From contig CP020563.1 in NCBI GenBank assembly GCA_002082585.1, positions 7,372,001-7,436,000 on the forward strand: 64,000 nucleotides of DNA. The letters are read 5' to 3'. This document shows, piece after piece, positions 37,020 through 45,902 of the stretch (position 1 is its first letter; the number at the start of each line of letters is the position of its first letter). Both the position numbers and the translations under genes were made by a program. The notes below the pieces were generated by a model. The model saw nothing but the letters and a program-made list of their open reading frames with translations. It had not been told where the DNA came from and made no database searches. The DNA comes from Kitasatospora albolonga. Its GTDB lineage: Bacteria; Actinomycetota; Actinomycetes; Streptomycetales; Streptomycetaceae.

Positions 37020-37730
37020 CCGCAGCTGCTCCTTGAGCGACCGCTGAAAGGCCGTCACCAGCGCCTGGACGACGATCGGTTGCATATGGGCCGACAGCGA
37101 CTTCATCGCGGCCACATGCTCCGGATCGCCCTCCCGCTCCCGGTACGGATTCCACACCTCGTCCCGGAACAGCCGGGTCATCTCCTGGGCGGCGGAACGG
37201 GTGTGCTCCAGCAGGACGGTCCGGGCCGCGAGGATCGTCTCGTGCGCGATCGGCACGTCCAGCAGCTCCACGCCGAGCCGCAGCAGCCCGAGATCCACCC
37301 GGTACGCCGTGCCGTCCCCCTCGGGCCGCACCAGCACCCCCATCGCCGCCAGCCGGTCCACATCCGGCTCGGTGAGCGCCCGCCCCGCCCGCTTCTCCAG
37401 CTCGGCCCGGGTCAGGTCCTCGGCCGTGTCCGGCGCCCAGGACGCCACCAGGGCGCGGTGGATCGCCAGATCGTGGGCGCTGAGGTCGGGCGGCAGCTGC
37501 TCCAGATACCGTTCGATCGCGGCGAGCGTCATGCCCTGGCGCTGGAGCTCCTCGATCAGCGCGAGCCGCGAGAGATGGTCGGCCCCGTAGTGCCCGACCC
37601 GGCGCGGCCCGATGACCGGGGGCGGCAGCAGGCCCCGGGTGCTGTAGAACCGCACGGTACGCACGGTGACTCCGGCGCGCGCCGCCAGCTCGTCCACCGT
37701 GAGCGTGGGCTCGTCGGTCCCCGTCGCCAT
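36999..37730 (-). CDS. MerR-family transcriptional regulator
   Basis: 243 aa; GGGGAG 6 nt upstream of ATG 37730. N-terminal winged helix LTVDELAARAGVTVRTVRFYSTRG, RRVGHYGADHLSRLALI and QRQGMTLAAIERYLEQLP are typical MerR residues. The long C-terminal half is an all-helical ligand/dimer domain with no metal-binding cysteines, so it is not a metal sensor. It is convergent with the beta-oxidation operon; regulation of that operon is possible but its promoter is 6 kb away and its operator looks TetR-like. Confidence 0.9.
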   Translation of the reverse strand: MATGTDEPTLTVDELAARAGVTVRTVRFYSTRGLLPPPVIGPRRVGHYGADHLSRLALIEELQRQGMTLAAIERYLEQLPPDLSAHDLAIHRALVASWAPDTAEDLTRAELEKRAGRALTEPDVDRLAAMGVLVRPEGDGTAYRVDLGLLRLGVELLDVPIAHETILAARTVLLEHTRSAAQEMTRLFRDEVWNPYREREGDPEHVAAMKSLSAHMQPIVVQALVTAFQRSLKEQLRAAFTAE

Positions 37731-37882
37731 CTCTGCTCCCCGCGATCGAACCTCGTATCGGACAGTTCCACTGTCTCACCACTGCTGTGAAAGTCTCCGG
37801 CACCGGAGCCGCGCCGTCCACCCCGGTGCGTCGCGGTGCAGCGGCCGGGGCTCGCCCGAACCGGTGCGATTAAAGTCTGGTC

Positions 37883-38962
37883 ATGACTGAGGAGCGCTCC
37901 GACGCGTGGGCCGCCGAGGCGATTCGGCGGGTGGGCATGCGGGGCCCGCAGACAGTGCCGACACCGCTGCGCAGACTTCCGCTCCCCGGGATTCGGGGCA
38001 TCGAGGTCTACCTCAAGGACGAGTCCGCGCACCCCACCGGCAGCATGAAGTACCGCTTGGTGCGGGCCATGTTCCGCGAGGCGATCGCGGGCGGCGCCAT
38101 CGAGGCAGGCACGCCGGTGATCGCGGCGACGAGCGGAGCGGTCGCCGTCGCCGGAGCCCACTTCGCGAGCCTGCTGGGCCTGGACTTCACAGCCGTCGTA
38201 CCGGCCCGGACGCCCGGGGAAGTCCTGGCCAGGATCGAAGGGGAGGGCGGGCGGTGGCAGGTGGCGGAGCGGCCGCCCGCCGCCGTGCAGGAGGAGGCGA
38301 GGGCGCTGGCCGAGCGGCTCGGTGGCCACTTCCTCGACCACTTCACCGACGCGGAGCGGGCGGTGGCCGTGTGCGGTGAACCGACGATCGCCGACGAGAT
38401 CTTCGTTCAGCTGGGCCGGGAGCGGCATCCGGTACCGGAGTGGATCGTCACCGGCGCCGGAACAGGAGCGACCTCCGCGACGGTCGGACGCCACCTGCGG
38501 CGACACGGCCATCCGACCCGGCTGACCGTGGTGGACCCGGAGAACTCCGCCTACTTTCCCGCATGGGCGAGCGGGTGCGGCGACTACACGACCGGGATGC
38601 CCTCGCGGATACCCGGCATCGGCCGTCCACGGACCGAACCCGGTTTCCTGCCGACGGTGATCGACCTGATGATTCCGGTACCGGACGCGGCGTCCGTCGC
38701 GGCCCTGCGGTGGCTCCGTACGGTTGCCGGGATCGAAGCCGGACCGGCGACCGGTACCAATGTCTGGGGGGTGTGCCACCTGGTGGCACGGATGCGCGAA
38801 GCGGGGGTGCGGGGCAGCGTCGTCACCCTCATCGGCGACACCGCCGGTCCGTACCTGAACACCCACCTCAGCCCGTCCTGGGTCCGTGCGCGGGGCCTCG
38901 ACCCCGCACCGTACGAGGCTGACATCGAGCGTTTCTTCCGCACCGGGGAGTGGCCGATCTGA
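37883..38962 (+). CDS. PLP-dependent cysteine synthase/desulfhydrase-family protein
   Basis: 359 aa; TAAAGT at 37871-37876 lies 6 nt before the ATG (leaderless type). The PLP lysine is K56 in HPTGSMKYRLVRAMF; the glycine loop is IVTGAGTGATSATVGRHLR. Other landmarks are AATSGAVAVAGAHFASLLG and VVDPENSAYFPAW. It resembles the Cds1-like branch of the cysteine-synthase fold, which degrades cysteine to H2S and pyruvate, more than CysK. Assignment between synthase and desulfhydrase is not certain. Monocistronic. Confidence 0.85.
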   Translation: MTEERSDAWAAEAIRRVGMRGPQTVPTPLRRLPLPGIRGIEVYLKDESAHPTGSMKYRLVRAMFREAIAGGAIEAGTPVIAATSGAVAVAGAHFASLLGLDFTAVVPARTPGEVLARIEGEGGRWQVAERPPAAVQEEARALAERLGGHFLDHFTDAERAVAVCGEPTIADEIFVQLGRERHPVPEWIVTGAGTGATSATVGRHLRRHGHPTRLTVVDPENSAYFPAWASGCGDYTTGMPSRIPGIGRPRTEPGFLPTVIDLMIPVPDAASVAALRWLRTVAGIEAGPATGTNVWGVCHLVARMREAGVRGSVVTLIGDTAGPYLNTHLSPSWVRARGLDPAPYEADIERFFRTGEWPI

Positions 38963-39051
38963 GAGCGGCGCAGGTGATGCCCAGGCGCGGACGGTTCTGC
39001 TGCTGACAGCCGCCCGGGCCCGTTGTCAGTGCCGGACCGTACGGTGAAGTC

Positions 39052-39528
39052 ATGTCGGGGATCACGTATGTACGAGGGGACGCCACGGCCCCGCAGGGCA
39101 AGGGCGTCAAGGTGATGGCGCACGTCTGCAACGACCTGGGCGGCTGGGGCAAGGGGTTCGTGCTGGCCGTATCCCGCCGCTGGCCCGAGCCGGAGGCCGC
39201 CTACCGCCGCTGGCACCGCGAGCGCGCGGGCAACGACTTCGGCCTGGGCGCGGTGCAGTTCGTCCAGGTCGGACCGCATCTCTGGGTGGCCAACATGATC
39301 GGTCAGCGCGGGATGCGTACGGGCAGCAAGGGGGTGCCCGTGCGGTACGAGGCGATCGACGCGGCCCTCGGCACGGTGGCCGTCCGGGCGGGCGAGCTGG
39401 GGGCCTCCGTCCATATGCCGCGCATCGGCTGCGGGCTGGCGGGCGGCACGTGGTCGCGCATGGAGCCGATCATCGAGCGGCGGCTGATATCCGCCGGCCT
39501 GCCGGTGACGGTGTACGACCACGACTGA
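39052..39528 (+). CDS. Macro-domain protein (ADP-ribose binding/hydrolysing)
   Basis: 158 aa covering one macro domain: VRGDATAPQGKGVKVMAHVCND (ADP-ribose contact), GGWGKGFVLAVSRRWPEPEAAY, and HMPRIGCGLAGGTWSRMEPII (phosphate loop). The GWGKGF/IGCGLAGGTW pattern belongs to the TARG1/ALC1-like class, which removes ADP-ribose from glutamate or DNA. A lysine in the first loop (QGKG) is compatible with TARG1-type catalysis. TACGGT ends 6 nt upstream of the ATG. No DarT-like toxin gene is adjacent, so a toxin-antitoxin role is not supported. Confidence 0.9.
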   Translation: MSGITYVRGDATAPQGKGVKVMAHVCNDLGGWGKGFVLAVSRRWPEPEAAYRRWHRERAGNDFGLGAVQFVQVGPHLWVANMIGQRGMRTGSKGVPVRYEAIDAALGTVAVRAGELGASVHMPRIGCGLAGGTWSRMEPIIERRLISAGLPVTVYDHD

Positions 39529-39656
39529 CCGGGACACCGGCCGCCCCGGGCCCCGCCCCGGAGCCCCGCCCCTCCGCTCCTTCCGCCCGCGAGGGATCAT
39601 GGAGGGGAGGAGACGGGCAGCGTACGGCGGGCCCGCCAGGATCTCGGGAGCACCGG

Positions 39657-40529
39657 ATGAGCAGCGCGAACGACCCCCTGCCGCCACCGCCCGGCGGGGT
39701 GCTCTGGAGCCTGTCCGGCGACCTCCGGGCCCTGCTCATGCTGCCCGCCGCCCTCACCCTCCAGGTCGCCCACCCGGCCGTCGGCGCGGGCGTCGACGAA
39801 CACTCCGTCTTCCGCACCGACCCGTGGGGGCGCGGCGAGCGCTCCCTGAGCTCGCTCCAGCTCTGGGTGTACGGCGGTACGGAGGCCGCCGAGGAGGGCC
39901 GCAGGCTGCGTCGGCTCCACCGGACCATCCGGGGCACCGACACCCGGGGCCGCACCTACCACGCGCTGACGCCCGCCAACTACGCCTGGGTGCACGCCAC
40001 CGGCTTCCCCGTCTACCGGCACGCGGCGCGCTATCTGATCCGGCCGATGACCCCCGCCCAGGAACGCGCCCTGTACGCGGAGTGGCTCCAGGTCGGCCGC
40101 GTCCTCGGCATCCACGACCGGGACATGCCGCAGACCATCGAGGAGTTCTGGCCGTACTGGGAGAAAATGCTCGCCGGGGAGATCGAGGCGACCCCGGTCG
40201 TGCGCGAACTGGTCGACGTCGATCAGCCCGTGCCGCCGCCGGACCGTGGCCCGTGGCCGCTGCGGACGGTCCTGCGGGCCCTGTGGCCGGTGCTGCTGCC
40301 GCCGCTGGCCCGCGGTCGGCGGTTCGTCACCATCGGGCTCATGCCGCCGGACGCCCGCGCGGCGATCGGGCTGCCGTGGTCGGCGGCGGAGGAGCAGCGG
40401 TTGCGGCGGCTCTGCGCGGTGCTGCGGGTCGTCGTCCCCGTACTCCCGGAACGGCTGCGGTACCTGCCGAGGGCGCGGGCGGCCCGCGCCGCGCACGCCG
40501 CCGGGAACCGGAACCGTCGGAACGGCTGA
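39657..40529 (+). CDS. MpaB/latex-clearing-protein-like oxygenase (DUF2236)
   Basis: 290 aa from ATG 39657 with GGGAG upstream. Family features: LSGDLRALLMLPAALTLQVAHPAVGAGV, WGRGERSLSSLQLWVYGGTE and the haem/iron-pocket region YAWVHATGFPVYRHAARYL. This family (DUF2236, ER-bound oxygenase MpaB/rubber oxygenase relatives) carries b-type haem and cleaves or oxidises terpenoid-type substrates in known members; the substrate here is unknown. The C-terminus is very Arg-rich. It starts 128 bp after the macro gene and is convergent with the M1 peptidase gene. Confidence 0.85.
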   Translation: MSSANDPLPPPPGGVLWSLSGDLRALLMLPAALTLQVAHPAVGAGVDEHSVFRTDPWGRGERSLSSLQLWVYGGTEAAEEGRRLRRLHRTIRGTDTRGRTYHALTPANYAWVHATGFPVYRHAARYLIRPMTPAQERALYAEWLQVGRVLGIHDRDMPQTIEEFWPYWEKMLAGEIEATPVVRELVDVDQPVPPPDRGPWPLRTVLRALWPVLLPPLARGRRFVTIGLMPPDARAAIGLPWSAAEEQRLRRLCAVLRVVVPVLPERLRYLPRARAARAAHAAGNRNRRNG

Positions 40530-40574
40530 ACTCCGCCGCTCCGACGGCCCCTGATTCAGCGCGTGCGGCGCACA

Positions 40575-42146
40575 TCAGCGGTGGTCGTGGCCCCCGTGAT
40601 CCCGGTCCCCGTGGCCATGACCCCCGTGATCCCGCTCCCCGTGGTCGTGGATCGTGTTCGTCGCCGCGATCTTCTTCCAGGAGGCGGGGCGCTCGACCCG
40701 CGCCGCCGCCCGGGACGACAGCGCGTTCTCCGCGATGCCCGCCGAGGCCGCCGCCGGGAGCGCGGGCCGCTTCGGCTGGTACAGCCAGGTGTCGAACAGC
40801 GTGGCCAGCGGCTTGCCCGAGACCCGCTCCGCGTACCGCAGGAAGTCGCCCACGGTCGCGTTGGAGTGCGCCTTCTCCGTCGGCCACCCCTTCAGCAGCG
40901 TGAAGAACGTCTCGTCACCGACCTCGTTGCGCAGCGCCTGGAGCGCCAGCGCGCCCCGGTCGTAGACGGCGATGTCGAACTGCTTGTCCGGGCCCGGGTC
41001 GCCCGGCTTCACCTTCCAGAACGGGTCGTTCGCCGGGCGCTGGGCGTAGACGTAGTCCGCCAGCTCCTGCGCGGTGCCCTCGCCCTCCTTCTCCGACCAG
41101 AGCCACTGGCTGTAGCGGGCGAAGCCCTCGTTGATCCAGATGTCCTTCCAACCGCTCACCGAGACGCTGTTGCCGTACCACTGGTGCGCGATCTCATGGA
41201 CGACGACCGAGACGTTGGCACCGTTCGCGAACTGCCGGGGGCTGTAGAAGGGCCGCGTCTGGGTCTCCAGGGCGAACCCGCTCGTCACGTTGGGCACATA
41301 GCCGCCGAGCGCGTTGAACGGGTACGGGCCGAAGACCTCCGTCAGCCACTCCGCGACCTCGGTGGTCCGCTCGATGCTGGCACGCGCGGCGCCCGCGTTG
41401 GCGCCGAGGTCCTTGCTGTACGCGTTCAGCACCGGCAGGCCGTCGGCGGTCCTGTCCGTCGTGATGTCGAACTTCCCGACCGCGAGCGTCGAGAGGTACG
41501 TGGCCTGCGGTTTGTCGGAGCGCCAGTTGAAGCGGGTCCAGCCGAGCCGGGAACTCTGCGAGACGAGGACCCCGTTGCTGATCGCCTGGGTGCCGTCGGG
41601 CACGGAGACCGAGATGTCGTACGTGGCCTTGTCGAGCGGATGGTCGTTGCTCGGGTACCACCAGACCGCCGACTCCGGCTCCTGGGCGGCCACGCCGCCG
41701 TCCGGCGTCCGGGCCCAGGCGGTCCAGCCGTTGATCTTCAGCTCGGAGGGCTTCCCGGCGTACCGGACGACCACCGAGACGTCCTTGCCCTGGGCCAGGC
41801 GGTCCGCCGGAGTGACCTCCAGCTCCTGGTCGCCGCTCTTCGCGAAGGCTGCCTTCCTGCCGTTGACCCGCACCTCGGAGACGGTGAGCCCGAAGTCGAG
41901 GTTGAAGCGGGTCAGCTCCTGCGTGGTGGTGGCGAGGATCGTCGCCGTGCCTTCCAGCAGGTCGGTCCTCGGCTCGTACTTCAGCCGCAGGTCGTAGTGG
42001 GAGACGTCGTAGCCGCCGTTTCCGCTGGCCGGGTAGTAGGGGTCGCCGATACCCGGGGCACCCACGGTGCCGGTGGCGGCCGATGCCGGGATCGCCAGCA
42101 CAAGGGTGGCCGCCAGTGCGCTGGGGACGATGAATCTGCGGTGCAC
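40575..42146 (-). CDS. Secreted M1-family zinc metallopeptidase with His-rich tail
   Basis: 523 aa from GTG 42146, GGAG 6 nt upstream. Signal peptide 1-23 (FIVPSALAATLVLAIPASAA). Zinc site HEIAH at 317-321 and Glu340 in NEGFARYSQW form HExxH-x18-E; the upstream TRPFYSPRQ region replaces the usual exopeptidase GAMEN. The family trims peptides from the N-terminus. The last 26 residues are His/Asp/Gly-rich in two 10-residue repeats (GERDHGGHGH, GDRDHGGHDH), a possible zinc/nickel-binding tail. The protein is secreted, and is divergent from a secreted M14 carboxypeptidase, suggesting joint extracellular peptide degradation. Confidence 0.92.
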   Translation of the reverse strand: MHRRFIVPSALAATLVLAIPASAATGTVGAPGIGDPYYPASGNGGYDVSHYDLRLKYEPRTDLLEGTATILATTTQELTRFNLDFGLTVSEVRVNGRKAAFAKSGDQELEVTPADRLAQGKDVSVVVRYAGKPSELKINGWTAWARTPDGGVAAQEPESAVWWYPSNDHPLDKATYDISVSVPDGTQAISNGVLVSQSSRLGWTRFNWRSDKPQATYLSTLAVGKFDITTDRTADGLPVLNAYSKDLGANAGAARASIERTTEVAEWLTEVFGPYPFNALGGYVPNVTSGFALETQTRPFYSPRQFANGANVSVVVHEIAHQWYGNSVSVSGWKDIWINEGFARYSQWLWSEKEGEGTAQELADYVYAQRPANDPFWKVKPGDPGPDKQFDIAVYDRGALALQALRNEVGDETFFTLLKGWPTEKAHSNATVGDFLRYAERVSGKPLATLFDTWLYQPKRPALPAAASAGIAENALSSRAAARVERPASWKKIAATNTIHDHGERDHGGHGHGDRDHGGHDHR

Positions 42147-42463
42147 GCATGCTCCAAATCGTCGTGAGGGTCCGGCCGGTGGCGGAGGATGGTCCGCCGG
42201 GCCGGGAGGGCCGGACGGAGGTGTTCCGCCCGGTGGAGGGGACCGGGCGGGGGGTGGTTCCGACCGGTCGCTACGAGGCTAGACAGACCCCGGGGCAGGA
42301 CGGTCGATTCCGGGCATCCCTGTCACACGATCGCCATGCCCTCGTCACGACTGGTAGTGATCGCCCCCTGTCGCCCAGGAGTTGACCGGGGTAACGTCCG
42401 CAACGCCGACAGACCGGCGGGCATCGCGGTGTCCGCAGCTCGCGCCCCGGGAGGCAGCCGCTG
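42147..42463. other. Divergent intergenic region of 317 bp, no gene seen
   Basis: Lies between the M1 (minus) and M14 (plus) peptidase genes. The M1-proximal part is G-rich on the plus strand. I see no convincing promoter pair; TTGACC at 42382-42387 could be a -35 but lacks a clear -10. No small ORF with a ribosome site stands out. Confidence 0.5.
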
Positions 42464-43849
42464 ATGACCCCTCGCATCACCCGCGCGCTCCGTATGCTCA
42501 GCCCGCACCCCTGGCTCGGACCGGCCTCGGGACCCGGCCGCCCGCCGTCCGGTGCGCCGCGCCGGGGCCCGGCGGTCCTGCGCCGGGGCGCCGCCGCGGC
42601 GGTGCTCGCCGCGCTCGCCGCCCCCTTCGCGATCGCACCCGCCGAGGCCGCGCCCCACCCGCCGCGCACCGGGTTCGAGACGAGCCACGGGGCGCGCTGG
42701 ACCGGGCCGGGGGAGGAGCAGACGTTCCTCGGCGCGGTCGACCGGGGGAGCGACCGGGTCGCCGTCGAACGGATCGGGACCACCAAGGAGGGCCGCCCCC
42801 TCCAGCTCGTACGGATCGGAAAGCAGCGCCCCGCCACCACCACCGTCCTCCTGGTGTGCAGTCAGCACGGCGACGAGCCCGCCGGGCGCGAGGCATGTCT
42901 GACCACCCTGCGCGACCTGGCCTTCGCCCAGGACCGGGCCACCCGCGCCTTCCTGTCCCGTACGACGGTGCTGGTGCTGCCCACCGCCAACCCGGACGGG
43001 CGCGCCGCCGATACCCGGGGCAACGCCGACGGCGTCGACGTCAACCGGGACCACATCGCCCTGAAGACCGCGGAGGGCCGGGCCATCGCGGCCGTCGTCC
43101 GCGACGAACGGCCCGATGTGATCTACGACTTGCACGAGTACGGCGCCACGCCCCCGTACTACGACAAGGACCTCTTCGTCCTGTGGCCCCGCAACCTGAA
43201 CGTGGTGTCCCCCGTCCACGGCGTCTCGCGCGTCCTCTCGGAGCGGTACGTACGCCCCGCCGCGACCCGCGACGGCTACAGCAGCGGCCACTACGGCATC
43301 TGGACCGACCCGGTCACCGGCGACCCCATCAAACAGACGGCCGGTGACGGGCAGGAGCGCATCCTGCGCAACGCCTCCGGCCTCAAACACGCGGCCGGCC
43401 TCCTCATCGAGTCGCGGATCGACGCGCTGAGCGAGGCGGAGAAGGCCGACCGCTCCCTCAACCAGCGCCGCAGGGTCGACTCCCAGCGGACCGCGCTCGG
43501 CGGTCTCTTCGACTTCACCGAGGAGCAGCGCGCCCGCCTCCGGGCGGCCACCGTGCTTTCGCGCGCGGCCGGGTTCGCGGACCGGGGCCCCGTCTACCTG
43601 GGCGGCGCCGACAACGACCCGGCCGGGCCCGGCGAGATCCTCACCGACCCGCCGTGCGGCTACCGGCTGGACGCGGCCCAGTACGCCGGGGTGAAGGACG
43701 AGCTGGCGCTGCACGGCGTACGGTCCCACCGGGACGGAGATGGCGCATATGTGCCCCTGCGTCAGTCGGCCAGGAACCTGATTCCGCTGCTTCTCGACCA
43801 GCGAGCGACATATCCCCTCACATATGGTCAAGCCAACACCACTTGTTGA
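42464..43849 (+). CDS. Secreted M14-family zinc carboxypeptidase
   Basis: 461 aa; GGGAGG 9 nt before the ATG. The N-terminus has an Arg-rich stretch and a hydrophobic signal ([20 protein letters not shown]). Zinc ligands H-x2-E in [14 protein letters not shown] and the third His in [13 protein letters not shown], plus the substrate Asn-Arg in GVDVNRDH, identify a peptidase M14. The C-terminal region after residue 310 ([20 protein letters not shown]) is specific to a succinylglutamate-desuccinylase/carboxypeptidase subgroup. It removes C-terminal residues from extracellular peptides. A stem-loop separates it from the BCCT transporter gene. Confidence 0.88.
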   Translation: MTPRITRALRMLSPHPWLGPASGPGRPPSGAPRRGPAVLRRGAAAAVLAALAAPFAIAPAEAAPHPPRTGFETSHGARWTGPGEEQTFLGAVDRGSDRVAVERIGTTKEGRPLQLVRIGKQRPATTTVLLVCSQHGDEPAGREACLTTLRDLAFAQDRATRAFLSRTTVLVLPTANPDGRAADTRGNADGVDVNRDHIALKTAEGRAIAAVVRDERPDVIYDLHEYGATPPYYDKDLFVLWPRNLNVVSPVHGVSRVLSERYVRPAATRDGYSSGHYGIWTDPVTGDPIKQTAGDGQERILRNASGLKHAAGLLIESRIDALSEAEKADRSLNQRRRVDSQRTALGGLFDFTEEQRARLRAATVLSRAAGFADRGPVYLGGADNDPAGPGEILTDPPCGYRLDAAQYAGVKDELALHGVRSHRDGDGAYVPLRQSARNLIPLLLDQRATYPLTYGQANTTC

Positions 43850-43860
43850 TCCTTCTAGAA

Positions 43861-43886
43861 CGTAGGCAGGTGTGGTACTGCCTACG
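43861..43886 (+). terminator. Stem-loop between M14 peptidase and BCCT genes
   Basis: Perfect 9-bp inverted repeat CGTAGGCAG / CTGCCTACG with loop GTGTGGTA, followed at 43893 by GTGTTTTTC. It could be an intrinsic terminator for the peptidase gene, or a repressor site just upstream of the transporter. Confidence 0.55.
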
Positions 43887-43922
43887 AAGAGTGTTTTTCG
43901 GACTCGGTGAAAGGTGCCATTT

Positions 43923-45668
43923 GTGTCCCAGGACGACCAGTCAGCGGAGGGCCGGGAGGAGCTGTCGGTCACCGCGGACCTTCCCCCCGAACCGGTCAGC
44001 ACCCGGGCCCCGACCACCGACCGGGTGGTGTTCGGCGTCACGGCGGTCCTCACCCTCGCCTTCGTCATCTGGGGAGCGACCGCCACCTCATCGCTGGAGA
44101 CCGCGTCCGGCAAGCTGCTCAACGGGCTCATCCACAACGGCGGCTGGGCCTTCATGCTCGCCGCTTCGGGGTTCGTGATCTTCGCCCTGTGGCTGGCCAT
44201 CAGCCGGTACGGGAAGATCTCCCTCGGCCAGGAGGGCGAGCAGCCGGAGTTCCGGACCATCTCCTGGGTCGCGATGATGTTCAGCGCCGGTATGGGCATC
44301 GGGCTGATGTTCTGGGGTGTGAGCGAGCCCCTGGCCCACTTCCGCACCCCGCCGCCCGGCACCGACCCCGCCGACCCGGCCGAGGCCATGCAGACGGCGA
44401 TGGCCACCACCCTCTTCCACTGGACGCTGCATCCCTGGGCCATCTACGCGGTGGTCGGGCTCGCCATCGCGTACAGCGCCTACCGGATGCGCAGGCGGCA
44501 GACGATCAGCGCGGTGTTCGAACCGCTGATCGGCAAGCGCCACGCCCGCGGAGGCGTCGGGCGCTTCATCGACATCCTGGCCATCTTCGCGACGCTCTTC
44601 GGCTCGGCGGCCTCGCTGGGCCTCGGCGCGCTCCAGATCGGCAGCGGAATCCAGGAGCTGGAGTGGCTGGCGAAGGCGGGCACCGGCCTCCTCGTCGCCA
44701 TCATCGCCGTACTGACAGCGGGCTTCGTCGCATCCGCGGTCTCCGGTGTGGAGAAGGGCATCCAGTGGCTCTCCAACATCAACATGGTGCTGGCCCTGCT
44801 GCTCGTCCTCTTCGTCTTCATCGCCGGTCCCACGATCTTCGTGCTCGACCTGGTGCCCACCTCGCTGGGCGCCTACATCAGCGACCTCGGCCAGCTCGCC
44901 GGACGCACCGAGGCGACCGGCGGCGGTGAGGTGGCCGACTGGCTCGGCGGCTGGACCGTCTTCTACTGGGCCTGGTGGATCTCCTGGACGCCCTTCGTCG
45001 GCATGTTCATCGCCCGGATCAGCCGGGGCCGTACGATCCGCCAGTTCGTCGGCGGCGTCATCCTGGTCCCCAGCACCGTCAGCCTGATCTGGTTCGCCGT
45101 CTTCGGCGGTACGGCCATGAAGCTGGACGAGGCGGGCAAGCTCACCGGCGCCGACACCCCCGAGGCCCAGCTCTTCGGTGTCCTCCAGGAGTACCCGATC
45201 GCCACCGTGACGAGCATCCTGGTGATGATCCTCGTCGGTATCTTCTTCGTCTCCGGCGCCGACGCCGCCTCGATCGTCATGGGCACGCTCTCGCAGAAGG
45301 GCGTCCTGGAGCCGAGCAAGTGGGTCGTCATCTTCTGGGGTGTCGTGACCGGGGCCGTGGCCGCGATCATGCTGCTCATCGGGGACGGCAAGGAGAACGC
45401 GCTCGAAGGGCTCCAGAACCTCACCATCCTGGTCGCTGCCCCCTTCGTCGTCGTGATGATCGGCATGTGCGTGGCTCTCATGCGGGACCTGCGCAGGGAC
45501 CCGCAGATCGTCCGCCAGGAGTTCGGCGTCGAGGCGGTCGAGTCCGCGGTGATCGAGGGGCACGCCAAGTACGACGGCGACTTCGAGATCCGTATCGGCC
45601 CCGGCACGGCCGTCACCACGGACGAACGCCACAAGGAGGTCCGGATCGACAAGCGCCCCGAGAGCTGA
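43923..45668 (+). CDS. BCCT-family transporter (betaine/carnitine/choline)
   Basis: 581 aa from GTG 43923, which is 8 nt after AAAGG; a GTG at 43914 sits on the ribosome site and is less likely. About 12 TM helices with the family's glycine/Trp-rich core: MMFSAGMGIGLMFWGVSEPL, ATTLFHWTLHPWAIYAV, WWISWTPFVGMFIARISRGRT and FFVSGADAASIVMGTLSQ. These transporters take up quaternary ammonium osmolytes driven by Na+ or H+. The GMGIGL stretch fits Na+-coupled members. No osmosensor tail of BetP length is present, since the C-terminus after the last TM is about 60 charged residues. Confidence 0.94.
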   Translation: MSQDDQSAEGREELSVTADLPPEPVSTRAPTTDRVVFGVTAVLTLAFVIWGATATSSLETASGKLLNGLIHNGGWAFMLAASGFVIFALWLAISRYGKISLGQEGEQPEFRTISWVAMMFSAGMGIGLMFWGVSEPLAHFRTPPPGTDPADPAEAMQTAMATTLFHWTLHPWAIYAVVGLAIAYSAYRMRRRQTISAVFEPLIGKRHARGGVGRFIDILAIFATLFGSAASLGLGALQIGSGIQELEWLAKAGTGLLVAIIAVLTAGFVASAVSGVEKGIQWLSNINMVLALLLVLFVFIAGPTIFVLDLVPTSLGAYISDLGQLAGRTEATGGGEVADWLGGWTVFYWAWWISWTPFVGMFIARISRGRTIRQFVGGVILVPSTVSLIWFAVFGGTAMKLDEAGKLTGADTPEAQLFGVLQEYPIATVTSILVMILVGIFFVSGADAASIVMGTLSQKGVLEPSKWVVIFWGVVTGAVAAIMLLIGDGKENALEGLQNLTILVAAPFVVVMIGMCVALMRDLRRDPQIVRQEFGVEAVESAVIEGHAKYDGDFEIRIGPGTAVTTDERHKEVRIDKRPES

Positions 45669-45677
45669 ACCGGGGCC

Positions 45678-45716
45678 GGGGTGCCGTCGGGCGGTGGCCG
45701 CCCGCCCGACGGCACC
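45678..45716 (+). terminator. Strong hairpin terminator after the BCCT gene
   Basis: Perfect 16-bp inverted repeat GGGTGCCGTCGGGCGG / CCGCCCGACGGCACCC with 7-nt loop TGGCCGC, 9 bp past the BCCT stop. Confidence 0.8.
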
Positions 45717-45740
45717 CTGCGCGGCGGCGGGCCTGACGGT

Positions 45741-45822
45741 GCGCCGCCGCGTGGCGGCGCACCGCGGGGCGGTATCGCGTACAGCGCCGCGTGGTGGTGT
45801 TCCGCGGGGCGGTATCGCGTAC
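45741..45822. repeat. Direct repeat, about 40-bp unit, two copies
   Basis: A 21-bp stretch beginning CCGCGGGGCGGTATCGCGTA occurs at 45762-45782 and again at 45802-45822. Each copy is preceded by a similar GCGCCGC-rich segment, so the unit is about 40 bp. It lies between convergent genes in a 234-bp gap (45669-45902) that holds no gene. Confidence 0.75.
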
Positions 45823-45902
45823 GGCGGTGGCGCGCCCGGCACCACCGAGCGCGCCGGCACCCCGTACGGCACACACCGCGCGGCAGCGGCGAACGCGGCG
45901 GC

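Noticed and set aside
39052..39528. Macro-domain protein as antitoxin of a DarTG-type system
   Set aside because: No DarT-like ADP-ribosyltransferase gene is adjacent; the downstream gene is an MpaB-like oxygenase.
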